From assembly GCF_014197435.1 (NCBI RefSeq), contig NZ_JACIFP010000001.1, forward strand, positions 3,782,001 to 3,846,000: a stretch of DNA of 64,000 bases. The letters are read 5' to 3'. Each line of letters starts with the position of its first letter. The first letter of the stretch is position 1. This document shows positions 1 to 11,474 of the stretch, piece by piece. Source of the stretch: Gordonia humi (GTDB taxonomy: Bacteria; Actinomycetota; Actinomycetes; Mycobacteriales; Mycobacteriaceae). Under the pieces are notes generated by a model. The model saw only the letters and a program-made list of their open reading frames with translations, ran no database searches and was not told where the DNA came from. The position numbers and the translations under genes were made by a program.

Positions 1-1
1 G

Positions 2-1348
2 CTCCAGTACGTGCCCGAGCCCGAGAGCCTGCACCGGAACATCACCCGTCTCGAGTCCGGCTGCTACGCGACGCTGCGGCCGGGCGTCGCCCCGAAGGTG
101 ACGCGCTACTTCGATCCCAAGTTCCCGGTCCGGCCCTTCGCCGCCGGAGGCGAACAGAAGCGGTACGACGAGATCGCCGACGCCCTGCGCGATTCCGTGG
201 CCAAGCACATGCGCGCCGATGTGACCGTCGGTTCGTTCCTCTCCGGCGGCATCGACTCCACCGCGATCGCGGCGCTGGCGATCCAGCACAACCCGGACCT
301 GATCACCTTCACCACCGGATTCGAGCGCGACGGCTACTCCGAGGTCGACGTCGCCGCCGAGTCGGCCGAGGCGATCGGCGCCCGCCACGTCGTGAAGGTG
401 GTCTCCCCCAGCGAGTTCATCGAGGCGCTCCCGAAGATCATTTGGTACCTCGACGATCCCGTCGCCGACCCCGCGCTGGTGCCCCTGTACTTCGTCGCGG
501 CCGAGGCGCGCAAACACGTCAAGGTGGTGCTGTCCGGCGAGGGCGCCGACGAACTGTTCGGCGGCTACACCATCTATAAGGAGCCGCTCTCGCTCGGCGC
601 GTTCGACAAGCTGCCCGGCGGTATTCGACGACTCGCCGGCAAGGTGTCCGAGCGTATCCCGGAGGGGACCCGTGGAAAGAGCCTTCTGCACCGCGGCTCG
701 CTGAGCCTGGAAGAGCGCTACTACGGCAACGCCCGGAGCTTCGACGACGCCCGCCTGCAGGCGGTGCTCCGCACCTTCCGTCCCGACTGGATGCACCAGG
801 ACGTCACCGCACCGATCTATCGGATGAGCGAGGGCATGGATCCGGTGACGCGCATGCAGCACCTGGACCTGTTCACCTGGCTGCGCGGCGACATCCTGGT
901 CAAGGCCGACAAGATCACCATGGCGAACTCACTGGAGCTGCGGGTGCCCTTCCTGGACAAGGAGGTCTTCGCCGTCGCCGAGCAGCTCCCGTTCGATGAG
1001 AAGATCGCACACGACACCACCAAGTACGCGCTCCGCAAGGCTCTCGAGCAGATCGTCCCGCCGCACGTCCTGCATCGGCGCAAGCTGGGCTTCCCGGTGC
1101 CCCTGCGGCACTGGCTCGCGGGCACCGAGATGTACGACTGGGCCCGCGAACTCATCGCCGCGTCCGACACCGATCACATCTTCGACAAGGCCTTCACCCT
1201 GCAGATGCTCGACGAGCACAAGGCCGGGACCGTCGACAACAGCCGCCGCATCTGGACCGTGATCTGCTTCATGCTCTGGTACGGCATCTTCGTCGACGGA
1301 TCGGTGACGCCGCAGATCGATGAGCGAGACTATCCCGTGCGCCTCTGA
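2..1348 (+). CDS. asnB: Asparagine synthetase (glutamine-hydrolysing), C-terminal part, truncated by the window edge
   Basis: This is the synthetase half of a glutamine-dependent asparagine synthetase, which adenylates aspartate with ATP and transfers ammonia to give asparagine. The reading frame is open to the window edge, and the residues before the first internal Met (LQYV) look like the linker after the glutaminase domain, so the N-terminal Ntn-amidotransferase domain lies outside the window. The ATP-pyrophosphatase loop SGGIDS is at residues 78-83 counted from the Met at base 11. A later SGEGADELFGGY segment is also typical of the family. The next gene is a convergent adenosine kinase, the same order as Rv2201-Rv2202c. 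The family is clear; the paralogue (AsnB) is assigned from synteny. Confidence 0.93.
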   Translation, partial: LQYVPEPESLHRNITRLESGCYATLRPGVAPKVTRYFDPKFPVRPFAAGGEQKRYDEIADALRDSVAKHMRADVTVGSFLSGGIDSTAIAALAIQHNPDLITFTTGFERDGYSEVDVAAESAEAIGARHVVKVVSPSEFIEALPKIIWYLDDPVADPALVPLYFVAAEARKHVKVVLSGEGADELFGGYTIYKEPLSLGAFDKLPGGIRRLAGKVSERIPEGTRGKSLLHRGSLSLEERYYGNARSFDDARLQAVLRTFRPDWMHQDVTAPIYRMSEGMDPVTRMQHLDLFTWLRGDILVKADKITMANSLELRVPFLDKEVFAVAEQLPFDEKIAHDTTKYALRKALEQIVPPHVLHRRKLGFPVPLRHWLAGTEMYDWARELIAASDTDHIFDKAFTLQMLDEHKAGTVDNSRRIWTVICFMLWYGIFVDGSVTPQIDERDYPVRL

Positions 1349-1380
1349 CCGTCTCGTCGGGTGGTCTGCGCGAGAAGCAC

Positions 1381-1438
1381 GCGGCACCCGGCGACTTCCG
1401 CGGCCCTCGGGAGTGCCGCCGATGTCGTCGGGTGCCGC
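1381..1438. terminator. Hairpin between convergent asnB and adoK
   Basis: Fifteen-base arms at 1381-1395 and 1424-1438 are inverted copies with one mismatch, between two genes that end facing each other. There is no T-tract on either side, as is common for high-GC actinobacterial terminators. A bidirectional terminator role is inferred. Confidence 0.5.
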
Positions 1439-1485
1439 GGATAGCTGAGTCGGCGGCGCGGTGTCACCCGGCCGGGGTCCGACGA

Positions 1486-2640
<1,155 letters not shown>

Positions 2641-2645
2641 TCAGG

Positions 2646-2999
2646 TCAGTTGAACGAGTCGCCGCAGGCGCAGCTGCCGGTCGCGTTCGGGTTGTCGATG
2701 GTGAAGCCCTGCTTCTCGATGGTGTCGACGAAGTCGATCGTGGCGCCCTGCACGTACGGTGCGCTCATCCGGTCGACGGCCAGCTTGACGCCGCCGAAGT
2801 CCTGGACGATGTCGCCGTCGAGCTGGCGGTCGTCGAAGAAGAGCTGGTACCGCAGACCGGCGCAGCCACCCGGCTGGACGGCGATGCGCAGAGCCAGGTC
2901 GTCGCGGCCCTCCTGGTCGAGCAGACCCTTCGCCTTGGATGATGCGGCGTCGGTGAGCAGGACACCGGTGTCGGTGGTGGTTTCGTTCTCAACGGTCAT
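2646..2999 (-). CDS. erpA: A-type iron-sulfur cluster carrier/insertion protein (HesB/IscA/ErpA family)
   Basis: A 117-residue A-type Fe-S carrier that hands clusters to target apoproteins. The three cysteines that hold the cluster are present: Cys46 in GGCAG and Cys110/Cys112 in the C-terminal SCACG motif. The ATG at 2999 was chosen because AAGGAG lies just upstream on the minus strand and because the next upstream in-frame sequence has no family similarity. The gene stands alone between adoK and glycerate kinase, as Rv2204c does. LipA, which needs [4Fe-4S] clusters, is encoded 11 kb away and is a plausible client (inference). Confidence 0.92.
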   Translation of the reverse strand: MTVENETTTDTGVLLTDAASSKAKGLLDQEGRDDLALRIAVQPGGCAGLRYQLFFDDRQLDGDIVQDFGGVKLAVDRMSAPYVQGATIDFVDTIEKQGFTIDNPNATGSCACGDSFN

Positions 3000-3093
3000 G
3001 AGGCGCTCCTTGAATACGTCTGTCGTCGATCGGGGGACCCGGACCGGAGTCCGGCTCTGCGGTCTGACATCGTCAACGGTACCCGCACGTCGC

Positions 3094-4182
3094 CTATTCC
3101 CGCAGCAGGCCCCCGCGTCTGTCCGTCCAGATCCGCGCGACGTCGGAGGCCAACGCGAACAGCGACGGCCCGGCCTCAGCCATCGCGGCCTCCACCGACC
3201 CGGCGTGCTCGGTGACCGACCAGGCCCCGGCGACGCCGTCGATCGTCGGCTCACCGCGGATCTGCCCGGCCAGCACGAGGACCGGGACGTCTCCCGCATC
3301 GGCGGCGAGAGCGGCGATCACCTTGCCCCGAGCCGTCTGCGCATCGAATCTCCCCTCCCCGGTGAGGATCACATCGGCGGCCGTCAGTCGCGCCCGACGT
3401 CCGGTCGCCTCGGCGACGACGTCGGTTCCGGCCCGGCGCCGTCCGCCCACCGCGAACAACGCGACCCCGAGACCGCCCGCCGCGCCGGCGCCCGGTACGT
3501 CACGCGTATCCGGGCAGGCATCGGCGAGGTCGTCCGCCCACGCGGCCAGCCGCGCCTCGAGGAGCACGACGGCCTGCCCGTCGGCGCCCTTCTGCGGCCC
3601 GAACACCGCGGCGGCGCCGTCGGGCCCAAGCAGTGGATTGTCGACGTCGGAGGCGACGACGACGTCTATGTCGCGAAGCAGGTCGGCGGCGGCGCGCGCG
3701 CCGCCGAGCGCGTCGAGCGCACCGCGACCGCCGTCGGTGGTCGCGCTCCCGCCCAGACCGACGACGATCCGTCGCGCGCCGTCGTCGAGTGCGACGCGGA
3801 TCAGTTCACCGACACCCGCTGTCGAGGCCGCCAGAGCCGTCGCGGTGGTCGGCGGTCCGCCGAGCAGCGGCAGGCCGCACGCCTGGGCTGCCTCGATGTA
3901 GACGACGCCGTCGTCGCTCACTCCGTAGTCGGCGTCCACCGGTTCGCCCAGCGGACCCGACACCTGAGCGGTCCGCACCGCCACCGCGCCGGCCGCCGCG
4001 AGCACCGCGACGAATCCGGGACCGCCGTCGGACTGGGGCAACAGGTCGACGGTGTCGTCCGGCCGCACCGACGACCACCCGTCGGCGATCGCTCGCGCCG
4101 CCTGCGTGGCGCTGAGCGTTCCGCCGAACTCGTCGGGTGCGACGACCACCGAGCACGGTGCCGTGTTGGCATATTGATCCAT
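3094..4182 (-). CDS. glxK: Glycerate kinase (GckA/GarK type)
   Basis: A 362-residue protein of the glycerate kinase family (ATP + D-glycerate to phosphoglycerate). Family hallmarks include APDEFGGTLSA near the N terminus (usually APDSFKGSLSA), LPQSDGGPGF, a GLGGSATTDGGRGAL loop in the middle and LTGEGRFDAQTARGK in the C-terminal half. The usual Ser-Phe-Lys of the first motif is Glu-Phe-Gly here, a noticeable substitution in a normally conserved segment. The start is set at the ATG encoding MDQY at 4182; no strong ribosome-binding site precedes it, so the exact start is uncertain. It sits divergently from the DUF3043 gene, in the order of Rv2205c-Rv2206. Confidence 0.88.
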   Translation of the reverse strand: MDQYANTAPCSVVVAPDEFGGTLSATQAARAIADGWSSVRPDDTVDLLPQSDGGPGFVAVLAAAGAVAVRTAQVSGPLGEPVDADYGVSDDGVVYIEAAQACGLPLLGGPPTTATALAASTAGVGELIRVALDDGARRIVVGLGGSATTDGGRGALDALGGARAAADLLRDIDVVVASDVDNPLLGPDGAAAVFGPQKGADGQAVVLLEARLAAWADDLADACPDTRDVPGAGAAGGLGVALFAVGGRRRAGTDVVAEATGRRARLTAADVILTGEGRFDAQTARGKVIAALAADAGDVPVLVLAGQIRGEPTIDGVAGAWSVTEHAGSVEAAMAEAGPSLFALASDVARIWTDRRGGLLRE

Positions 4183-4257
4183 GCGAGGTAACCGTAGTGC
4201 CTCACCGCTCCCCGCCCGATTCCGACTCCGGCGTCGTGATCGCCTAGTCTCGATGAT

Positions 4258-4929
4258 GTGAAACTGCCCTGGAAGTCCGATGCGACGAGCACCGACGACA
4301 CCGTCGACGACGCCCAGACCACCGACGTCTCCGGCGACGACGTGAGCCTGAACAAGCCGAAGCAGACGCCCGGCAAGGGTCGCCCGACGCCGAAGCGCCG
4401 CGAAGCCGAGAACAAGCGGCGCGGTCCGGTGGCACCGCCGCCCGCGACACGCGCCGAGGCCCGCGCTCGCCGCAAGTCGCTGAAGCAGTCGATGACGAAG
4501 GACGAACGCAAGCAGATCTCGAACGAACGCCGCGAGAAGCGCTTGGAGCAGCGCGAGAAGATGATGGCGGGCGACGAGAAGTACCTGATGGCGCGCGATA
4601 AGGGTCCCGTGCGCAAGATGGCTCGCGACATCGTCGACTCGCGCCGCAACTTCGCCGGACTGTTCATGCCGTTCGCCGTCCTGCTGATCGTCGGCATCAT
4701 GATCCCGTCGATCGCCGGAATCATGAACCTGCTGCTCCTGGCGTTCGTGGTCTTCATGGCCATCGATTCGGTGTTCCTGGGCCGCACGGTCAACAAGCGA
4801 GTCCGGGAACGCTACCCCGACACCCAGGACGGCGGTTTCAAGCTCGGCTGGTACTCGTTCAGCCGCGCCATGCAACTGCGGATGATGCGCGCGCCGAAGC
4901 CGGTCGTCAAGCCCGGCGACAAGGTGTAG
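4258..4929 (+). CDS. DUF3043 membrane protein
   Basis: A 223-residue protein starting at GTG. The first about 130 residues are very charged (many Lys/Arg/Glu, [13 protein letters not shown]) and probably cytoplasmic. Two adjoining hydrophobic segments follow (about residues 138-165), then a basic tail. This architecture and the neighbourhood match the actinobacterial DUF3043 family (Rv2206). Its function is unknown. The stop overlaps the cobUT start by one base (TAGTG), so the two are translationally linked and probably cotranscribed. Confidence 0.85.
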   Translation: MKLPWKSDATSTDDTVDDAQTTDVSGDDVSLNKPKQTPGKGRPTPKRREAENKRRGPVAPPPATRAEARARRKSLKQSMTKDERKQISNERREKRLEQREKMMAGDEKYLMARDKGPVRKMARDIVDSRRNFAGLFMPFAVLLIVGIMIPSIAGIMNLLLLAFVVFMAIDSVFLGRTVNKRVRERYPDTQDGGFKLGWYSFSRAMQLRMMRAPKPVVKPGDKV

Positions 4930-6599
4930 TGGCCGTGGCTGTCCTGGTCCTGGGCGGAACCCGCTCGGGTAAGTCGGAGCATGCCGAGCAGCTGGTCTCC
5001 GGCGCCGAGTCCGTCCGTTACCTGGCTACCGGCCCCGCACACGACGACGACGCGTGGCGAGCTCGCGTTCAGGCGCATCGAGAGCGCCGGTCCGAGACGT
5101 TCGAGACCGTCGAGACCGCCGATCCGGCCGCCGAGCTGCGTGCCGACCCGACCGCGACGGTCCTCCTCGATGATCTCGGGACCTGGATCACCGGCGTGCT
5201 CGACGCGACCGGAGCGTGGACCGATCCCGCCGTGTCGATCGCCGATCGGGTGGACGATCTGTGCGCGGCCGTCGCCGACCACGTCGGACCGCTGGTCATC
5301 GTGAGCCCGGAAGTCGGGCTGTCGGTGGTCGCCGAGACCGCCGCGGGACGCCGCTTCGCGGACGAGCTCGGCGCGCTCAACAAGCAGATCGCCCGAGTGT
5401 GCGACGACGTCCGACTGGTCGTCGCGGGTCGAGTCGTGGATCTGCCCGCCGACGAGTCCGTCAGACCCGTGGCGTCCCCGGTCGTGGTCGCCGCGCCCGA
5501 ACACCGCGCGGTCGCGTTCGCGGGCGCGGATGTGCCGGACGGCACCGATGCTGAGATCTTCGTGGCGATCGACCCGCCGGACACGGCGACGGCGCACGCC
5601 GCACGTGCGCGTCACCTCACGCTCACCAAGCCTCCCGGCTCGCTCAGCGTCCTCGAAGACCTGGGGATCTGGGCGTCCGCATGTCAGGGTCTGTGTCCGC
5701 CGCGTCGTATCGAGGCCGCCGCGGTCGCGGTGTTCGCGGGCGATCACGGCGTCGCGCGCGACGGCGTCTCCGCGTTTCCGCCCGAGGTGACCGCGCAGAT
5801 GGTCGCGAACATCGCGGGAGGGGGCGCCGCGGTGAACGTCCTCGCGCGGCGAGTCGGCGCGAGCGTGCACGCTTTCGACCTCTCCGTCGACGCTGATCTC
5901 CCGGACGGACACACGGCGAACACCGCCTACAAGGTGCGCCGCGGCAGCGGCGATCTCCGCCGCGGCGAGGCGTTGACGATCGGTGAGGCGCGGCGCGCCG
6001 TCGCCGCCGGACGGGCGATCGCCGACGGACTCGTCGACTCCGGCGCCGACCTGCTGATCGCGGGCGACATGGGCATCGGCAACACCACTCCGGCCGCCGT
6101 CCTGATCGGCACTCTCACCGATCAGGAGCCGGTGGTGGTCGTCGGCCGCGGCACCGGGATCGACGACGAGACCTGGATCCGCAAGACCGCCGCGATCCGC
6201 GACGGCATGCGCCACGGCCGCCGCTACCGGAACGAGCCGCTCGCGCTGCTCGCCGCGGTCGGCGGAGCCGACCTCGCAGCCATGGCCGGTTTCTACGCTC
6301 AGGCCGCCGTCCGGAAGACTCCGGTGATCCTCGACGGCGTCGTCACGACGGCCGCCGCCCTCGTCGCCGAGCAGATGGCGCCCGGTGCGTCCACCTGGTG
6401 GCGAGCCGGACACCGCTCCACCGAGCCCGCGCACGACTTCGCGCTCAAGAACCTCGGGCTCACCCCGATCGTCGACATGTCGATGCGGTTGGGCGAGGGC
6501 ACCGGCGCACTGACCGCCCTGTCGATGGTGTCGTCAGCCGTCGACATCCTGATCGACATGGCCACGTTCGACGAGGCCGGCGTCAGCGATGGGGATTAG
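4929..6599 (+). CDS. cobUT: Fused CobU-CobT: adenosylcobinamide kinase/guanylyltransferase plus DMB phosphoribosyltransferase
   Basis: A 556-residue two-domain enzyme of nucleotide-loop assembly in cobalamin synthesis. Residues 1 to about 175 are CobU-like, with P-loop GGTRSGKS at 9-16 and the LLDDLGTWI segment; they phosphorylate adenosylcobinamide and add GMP. Residues from about 220 are CobT-like (nicotinate-nucleotide:dimethylbenzimidazole phosphoribosyltransferase), with the [13 protein letters not shown] entry motif, [14 protein letters not shown], and the C-terminal LGEGTG whose Glu523 corresponds to the catalytic glutamate of CobT. The GTG start overlaps the previous stop. The cobS start lies 11 bases inside this frame. 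M. tuberculosis encodes cobU and cobT separately, so the fusion is lineage-specific. No sign of a frameshift artefact. Confidence 0.92.
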   Translation: MAVAVLVLGGTRSGKSEHAEQLVSGAESVRYLATGPAHDDDAWRARVQAHRERRSETFETVETADPAAELRADPTATVLLDDLGTWITGVLDATGAWTDPAVSIADRVDDLCAAVADHVGPLVIVSPEVGLSVVAETAAGRRFADELGALNKQIARVCDDVRLVVAGRVVDLPADESVRPVASPVVVAAPEHRAVAFAGADVPDGTDAEIFVAIDPPDTATAHAARARHLTLTKPPGSLSVLEDLGIWASACQGLCPPRRIEAAAVAVFAGDHGVARDGVSAFPPEVTAQMVANIAGGGAAVNVLARRVGASVHAFDLSVDADLPDGHTANTAYKVRRGSGDLRRGEALTIGEARRAVAAGRAIADGLVDSGADLLIAGDMGIGNTTPAAVLIGTLTDQEPVVVVGRGTGIDDETWIRKTAAIRDGMRHGRRYRNEPLALLAAVGGADLAAMAGFYAQAAVRKTPVILDGVVTTAAALVAEQMAPGASTWWRAGHRSTEPAHDFALKNLGLTPIVDMSMRLGEGTGALTALSMVSSAVDILIDMATFDEAGVSDGD

Positions 6600-7338
6600 C
6601 CGGGCGTTCTCCGGCGTCCACGTGGCGGTCAGCTGGCTGACCGTGGCTCCCCTCCCCTCCCCGCGCGTCGAGATGGACCGTCATAGCGGGGGCGCGGCGA
6701 TCGCCGCCGTGCCGATCGTCGGGGCCCTGCTCGGCGGCGCCGCGGCCGCCGTCGCGTACGGTCTCTCGTTCACGAGGCTTCCCGATCTGCTGATCGGTGT
6801 TCTCGTGGTCGGGCTGCTCGCTCTGCTCACCCGCGGCATGCACGTCGACGGCCTCGCCGACACCGCCGACGGCCTCGGCTGCTACGGCGATCCCGAACGA
6901 GTGCGGCAGGTGATGCGCAGCGGCGACGTCGGTCCGTTCGGCGCGGCCACGCTCGCCGTCGTGCTCGGCGCGCAGGCCGTGGCGTTCGGCGCTCTCACCG
7001 CCGAGCACCGCTGGTGGGAGGTCCTGTTCGCGGTCGCTCTGGCCCGTGTCGCCGTCGTCTACGTGTGCCGCGTCGGTCTGCCTCCGGCGAACAGCACCGG
7101 ATTCGGCGCTCTCGTCGCCGGGACGCAGAAGTGGTCGATCCTCGTGTGGACGGTGCTCGCCGCCGCGGCCGCCTGGCCGCTCGGCGTCCGCGCCCTGGTC
7201 GCGGTGGCCGTCACAGCCGTGGGCGCGACGGCGCTGTCGGCTCACTGCGTGCGGCGGATGGGCGGTGTCGCGGGCGATGTCCTCGGCGCCGCTATCGAGT
7301 CGTCGACGATGGTGACGCTGGTTCTGCTCCTCGTGTGA
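6589..7338 (+). CDS. cobS: Adenosylcobinamide-GDP ribazoletransferase (cobalamin 5'-phosphate synthase)
   Basis: A 249-residue polytopic membrane protein that joins adenosylcobinamide-GDP to alpha-ribazole, the last core step of B12 assembly. The family motif of an acidic pair in a helix is visible as [16 protein letters not shown] (about residues 82-97). Several hydrophobic helices follow. The gene overlaps cobUT by 11 bases, so translation is coupled and the two products act in consecutive steps. ATG at 6589 is the only start giving the conserved N terminus ([17 protein letters not shown]). Confidence 0.92.
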   Translation: MGISRAFSGVHVAVSWLTVAPLPSPRVEMDRHSGGAAIAAVPIVGALLGGAAAAVAYGLSFTRLPDLLIGVLVVGLLALLTRGMHVDGLADTADGLGCYGDPERVRQVMRSGDVGPFGAATLAVVLGAQAVAFGALTAEHRWWEVLFAVALARVAVVYVCRVGLPPANSTGFGALVAGTQKWSILVWTVLAAAAAWPLGVRALVAVAVTAVGATALSAHCVRRMGGVAGDVLGAAIESSTMVTLVLLLV

Positions 7339-7350
7339 GACGGGCCGTGC

Positions 7351-7384
7351 GTCCGCCGGTCGCGACTCCGCTCGGTCGGCGGAC
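7351..7384. terminator. Hairpin between convergent cobS and ilvE
   Basis: GTCCGCCG at 7351-7358 pairs with CGGCGGAC at 7377-7384, 12 bases after the cobS stop. The right arm lies in the repeat at 7363-7382, so the dispersed repeat may itself supply terminator stems. Confidence 0.45.
7363..7382 (+). repeat. Intergenic 20-bp repeat, copy 2
   Basis: Identical over 20 bases to 2476-2495. It forms part of a hairpin here, which suggests that the dispersed element serves as, or rides with, a termination signal. Confidence 0.5.
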
Positions 7385-7421
7385 AGGCCGCGACCGGACC
7401 GGCGGCCGACGGGCGCCGCGG

Positions 7422-8528
<1,107 letters not shown>

Positions 8529-8591
8529 GCCGACAATCCTAGCGCCGCACCGGGACCGCCCTCACGCGCACCCGAGCACAAACAGCGCGAG

Positions 8592-9701
8592 TCAGACATG
8601 CCCTTCGACGAACGGCGGCAGCACGACCTCGCACTCGAGCGCTCGTCCGCGCACATCGACCACTACGCTCGCACCCTTCTTGACGCCCGATGCGACGTCG
8701 ATGAAGGCCAACGCGATGCCCTGTTTGAGGGTCGGTGAGAAGGTCCCCGACGTGCAGACCCCGATCTGCTCGCCGCCCGCCTCGAGGTGCACGGTGCACT
8801 CGGCCCGCGGCACGCCGCGACCGGTCGCCTTCAACCCGTACAGGCGACGGACCGGACCGGCGGCGCGTTCGGCGACGAGCGGCTCCCGACCGAAGAACTC
8901 CGGCTTGTCCCACCCGACGGCCCACGCGCTGCGCGCCTGTACCGGCGTGATGTCCACGCTGAGTTCATGGCCGTGCAGGGCGTAGCCCATCTCGGTGCGC
9001 AGCGTGTCACGGGCGCCGAGCCCGGCGGGCAGCCCGTCACGAGAGGTGACCTCCGCCGCCAGCGCGTCCCAGACCGCACCGGCGTCCGCCCAGCGGGGAA
9101 GCACCTCGTAGCCGTGCTCGCCGGTGTAACCGGTGCGGCACACGCGGACACCGTACGACGCACCGTCGACGGCCAGCTCCGCATCGGCGAACGCCATGTA
9201 CTCCATCTCGGTGGGCAGGCCGAGCGCGGTGAGGACCTCCGCCGATCGGGGTCCCTGCACGGCGAACACGGCGTACTCACGGTGCAGGTCGGTGATCTCG
9301 ATGTCGGCGGGCGCCACCGCGCGCAGACGATCCAGGACGGCGGCCGTGTTCGCGGCGTTCGGAATGAGGAACACCTCGTCGTCACCGACCAGGTAGGTGA
9401 TCAGATCGTCGATCACCCCGCCCTCGTCGGTGCAGCACATCGTGTACTGCGCCTTGCCCGCCGCGATCTTGCCGAGGTCGTTGGTGAGCGTGCGGTTGAC
9501 GAACGCGGCCGCACCGGGGCCCGCCACGAGCGCCTTCCCCAGGTGACTGACGTCGAAGATCCCCACCGCGCTGCGGACGGCGTTGTGCTCGGCGACGGTG
9601 CCCGAGTAGGCGACTGGCATGTCCCATCCGCCGAATTCGGCGAACGATGCTCCGAGGGCGACGTGGCGATCGGCGATGGGGCCGGCGAGGAGTTCACTCA
9701 T
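8592..9701 (-). CDS. gcvT: Glycine cleavage system T protein (aminomethyltransferase)
   Basis: A 369-residue tetrahydrofolate-dependent aminomethyltransferase. It takes the aminomethyl group from lipoylated H protein, releasing ammonia and forming methylene-tetrahydrofolate. The N-terminal [33 protein letters not shown] is the characteristic entry. [12 protein letters not shown] and [20 protein letters not shown] are the folate-site motifs. ATG at 9701 starts the conserved domain directly; the longer upstream frame overlaps divergent pepA and was rejected. No gcvH or gcvP is in the window. The lipoate genes 4 kb away would serve the same complex. Confidence 0.94.
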   Translation of the reverse strand: MSELLAGPIADRHVALGASFAEFGGWDMPVAYSGTVAEHNAVRSAVGIFDVSHLGKALVAGPGAAAFVNRTLTNDLGKIAAGKAQYTMCCTDEGGVIDDLITYLVGDDEVFLIPNAANTAAVLDRLRAVAPADIEITDLHREYAVFAVQGPRSAEVLTALGLPTEMEYMAFADAELAVDGASYGVRVCRTGYTGEHGYEVLPRWADAGAVWDALAAEVTSRDGLPAGLGARDTLRTEMGYALHGHELSVDITPVQARSAWAVGWDKPEFFGREPLVAERAAGPVRRLYGLKATGRGVPRAECTVHLEAGGEQIGVCTSGTFSPTLKQGIALAFIDVASGVKKGASVVVDVRGRALECEVVLPPFVEGHV

Positions 9702-9761
9702 GCCCGATACCGTAACGGGTCCGGTGAACGCCGTCACCGCCCTGTGGCAGAGTTGACTTCT

Positions 9762-11276
9762 GTGAGCAGCAACGATTTCTCCGCCCGCGAACGCGGCCCG
9801 CGCATCGAACTGACCACCGCCCTCGCCAAGGACGACGACGTCCTGGTGATCGGCCTCATCGCACCGGAGTCCGACGGTGACCAGCCGAGCATGCTGATCA
9901 CCGACGACCTGTTCGACGATTCGACCGCGGAGTCCGTGTCGGAAGCCCTCGCCGCCCTCGACGCGACCGGCAAGTCCGGTGAACTCACCGTGGTGCCCGC
10001 CCCGGCAGCGCTGCCGGTGAGCCGCATCGTCGCCGTGGGTCTCGGTACCGACACCGACGACGCCGAAGCACTCCGCAAGGCCGCCGGGGACGCCGCCCGC
10101 GGACTCGACGGTTCCGCCACGGTCGTCACCGCCCTCTCGGCAGCCGGTGTCGGTCCGATCGCCGAAGGCTTCTACCTCGGCGCCTACCGGTTCGACGAGT
10201 ACCGCACCGAGAAGTCGCGCTCCGAGAAGCGCCCGCCGTCGCAGATCCGCCTCCTGGCCGCGAAGACGAAGGAGAACAGGGCAGCGCTCGACCACGCGCT
10301 GATCGTCGCCGACTCGGTGGCGATGGCCCGCGACCTGGTGAACACACCGCCGAGCCACCTGTACCCGGCCGAGTTCGCCGAACGCGCGCGGGTGCTGGGC
10401 AGCCAGGCCGGCCTGCGCGTGGAGATCCTCGACGACGTCGAGTTGGAGAAGTCGGGCTACGGCGGCATCGTCGGAGTCGGCAAGGGCAGCTCGCGTCCGC
10501 CCCGACTCGTCCGCCTGATCCACGAGGCCAAGGGCTCCGACAAGACCGTCGCCCTCGTCGGCAAGGGCATCACCTTCGACACCGGCGGCATCTCGATCAA
10601 GCCCGCCGCGGGCATGGAGGCGATGACCTCAGACATGGGCGGCGCCGCCGCCGTCGTCGCCACCGCCGTCGCCGCGGCCAGGCTCGACGTGAACGTCACC
10701 GTCATCGCAACGGTGCCGATGGCCGAGAACATGCCGTCGGGCACCGCGCAACGGCCCGGCGACGTGCTCACCCAGTACGGCGGCATCACCGTCGAGGTCC
10801 TCAACACCGATGCCGAGGGTCGACTGGTCCTCGCCGACGCGATCGTCCGCGCCTGCGAAGACGACCCCGACTATCTCATCGACACGGCCACGCTGACCGG
10901 CGCCCAGATGGTCGCACTGGGCAACCGCACCCCCGGCGTGATGGGCACCGACGGGTTCCGCGATCGGGTCGCCGCGATCTCCCAGGAGATCGGCGAGAAC
11001 GGCTGGCCGATGCCGTTGCCCGCGGAGATCCGCCGCGATCTCGACTCACGGGTGGCCGACCTCGCCAATGTCACCAACAACCGATGGGGCGGAATGCTCG
11101 CCGCGGCGATCTTCTTGCGCGAGTTCGTCGCCGACGGCGTCGAGTGGGCGCACATCGACGTCGCGGGGCCTGCCTTCAACTCGGGCGGCCCGTGGGGTTA
11201 CACCCCCAAGGGCGGCACCGGAGTGCCGGTCCGGACGATGATCGCGGCCGTCGAGGACGTCGCCGCGAACGGGTGA
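9762..11276 (+). CDS. pepA: Cytosolic leucyl aminopeptidase (M17)
   Basis: A 504-residue M17 metallo-aminopeptidase. The C-terminal catalytic domain shows the metal and substrate signature [32 protein letters not shown] contains the metal-binding Lys and Asp, and MTSDMGGAA follows. The N-terminal about 160 residues are the variable domain. The GTG at 9762 ([11 protein letters not shown]) was preferred to the long upstream frame, which would run through divergent gcvT. The order gcvT / aminopeptidase matches Rv2211c-Rv2213 (pepB). Likely role: turnover of cytosolic peptides. Confidence 0.93.
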   Translation: MSSNDFSARERGPRIELTTALAKDDDVLVIGLIAPESDGDQPSMLITDDLFDDSTAESVSEALAALDATGKSGELTVVPAPAALPVSRIVAVGLGTDTDDAEALRKAAGDAARGLDGSATVVTALSAAGVGPIAEGFYLGAYRFDEYRTEKSRSEKRPPSQIRLLAAKTKENRAALDHALIVADSVAMARDLVNTPPSHLYPAEFAERARVLGSQAGLRVEILDDVELEKSGYGGIVGVGKGSSRPPRLVRLIHEAKGSDKTVALVGKGITFDTGGISIKPAAGMEAMTSDMGGAAAVVATAVAAARLDVNVTVIATVPMAENMPSGTAQRPGDVLTQYGGITVEVLNTDAEGRLVLADAIVRACEDDPDYLIDTATLTGAQMVALGNRTPGVMGTDGFRDRVAAISQEIGENGWPMPLPAEIRRDLDSRVADLANVTNNRWGGMLAAAIFLREFVADGVEWAHIDVAGPAFNSGGPWGYTPKGGTGVPVRTMIAAVEDVAANG

Positions 11277-11313
11277 GAGACGTCCCACAACCGCTACTCG
11301 CCGGTAGGTGGTG

Positions 11314-11363
11314 GACTCCCCTGAAGGCTTCACAGGTTGCGGGTACTGTGAAGCGCGGGAGTC
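11314..11363. terminator. Extended stem between pepA and dlaT
   Basis: A perfect 9-base inner stem (11327-11335 with 11346-11354, GCTTCACAG) is nested inside a 7-base outer stem (11314-11320 with 11357-11363). It starts 37 bases after the pepA stop and ends 111 bases before dlaT. It could be the pepA terminator or a leader structure/operator for dlaT; the sequence alone does not decide. Confidence 0.45.
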
Positions 11364-11474
11364 GGTCGATCCACCGCCTGCAGCAATTCGAGCGCATACC
11401 CTCGCGCCCGGAGAGAACCCGCGTCGGCTTGACCGAACACAACCAGAGTTCACGAGTTTAGGGAGTCACACGTA

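Noticed and set aside
4183..4257. Possible cobalamin riboswitch before the cob genes
   Set aside because: The gaps before DUF3043/cobUT are too short, and no B12-box-like sequence was seen.
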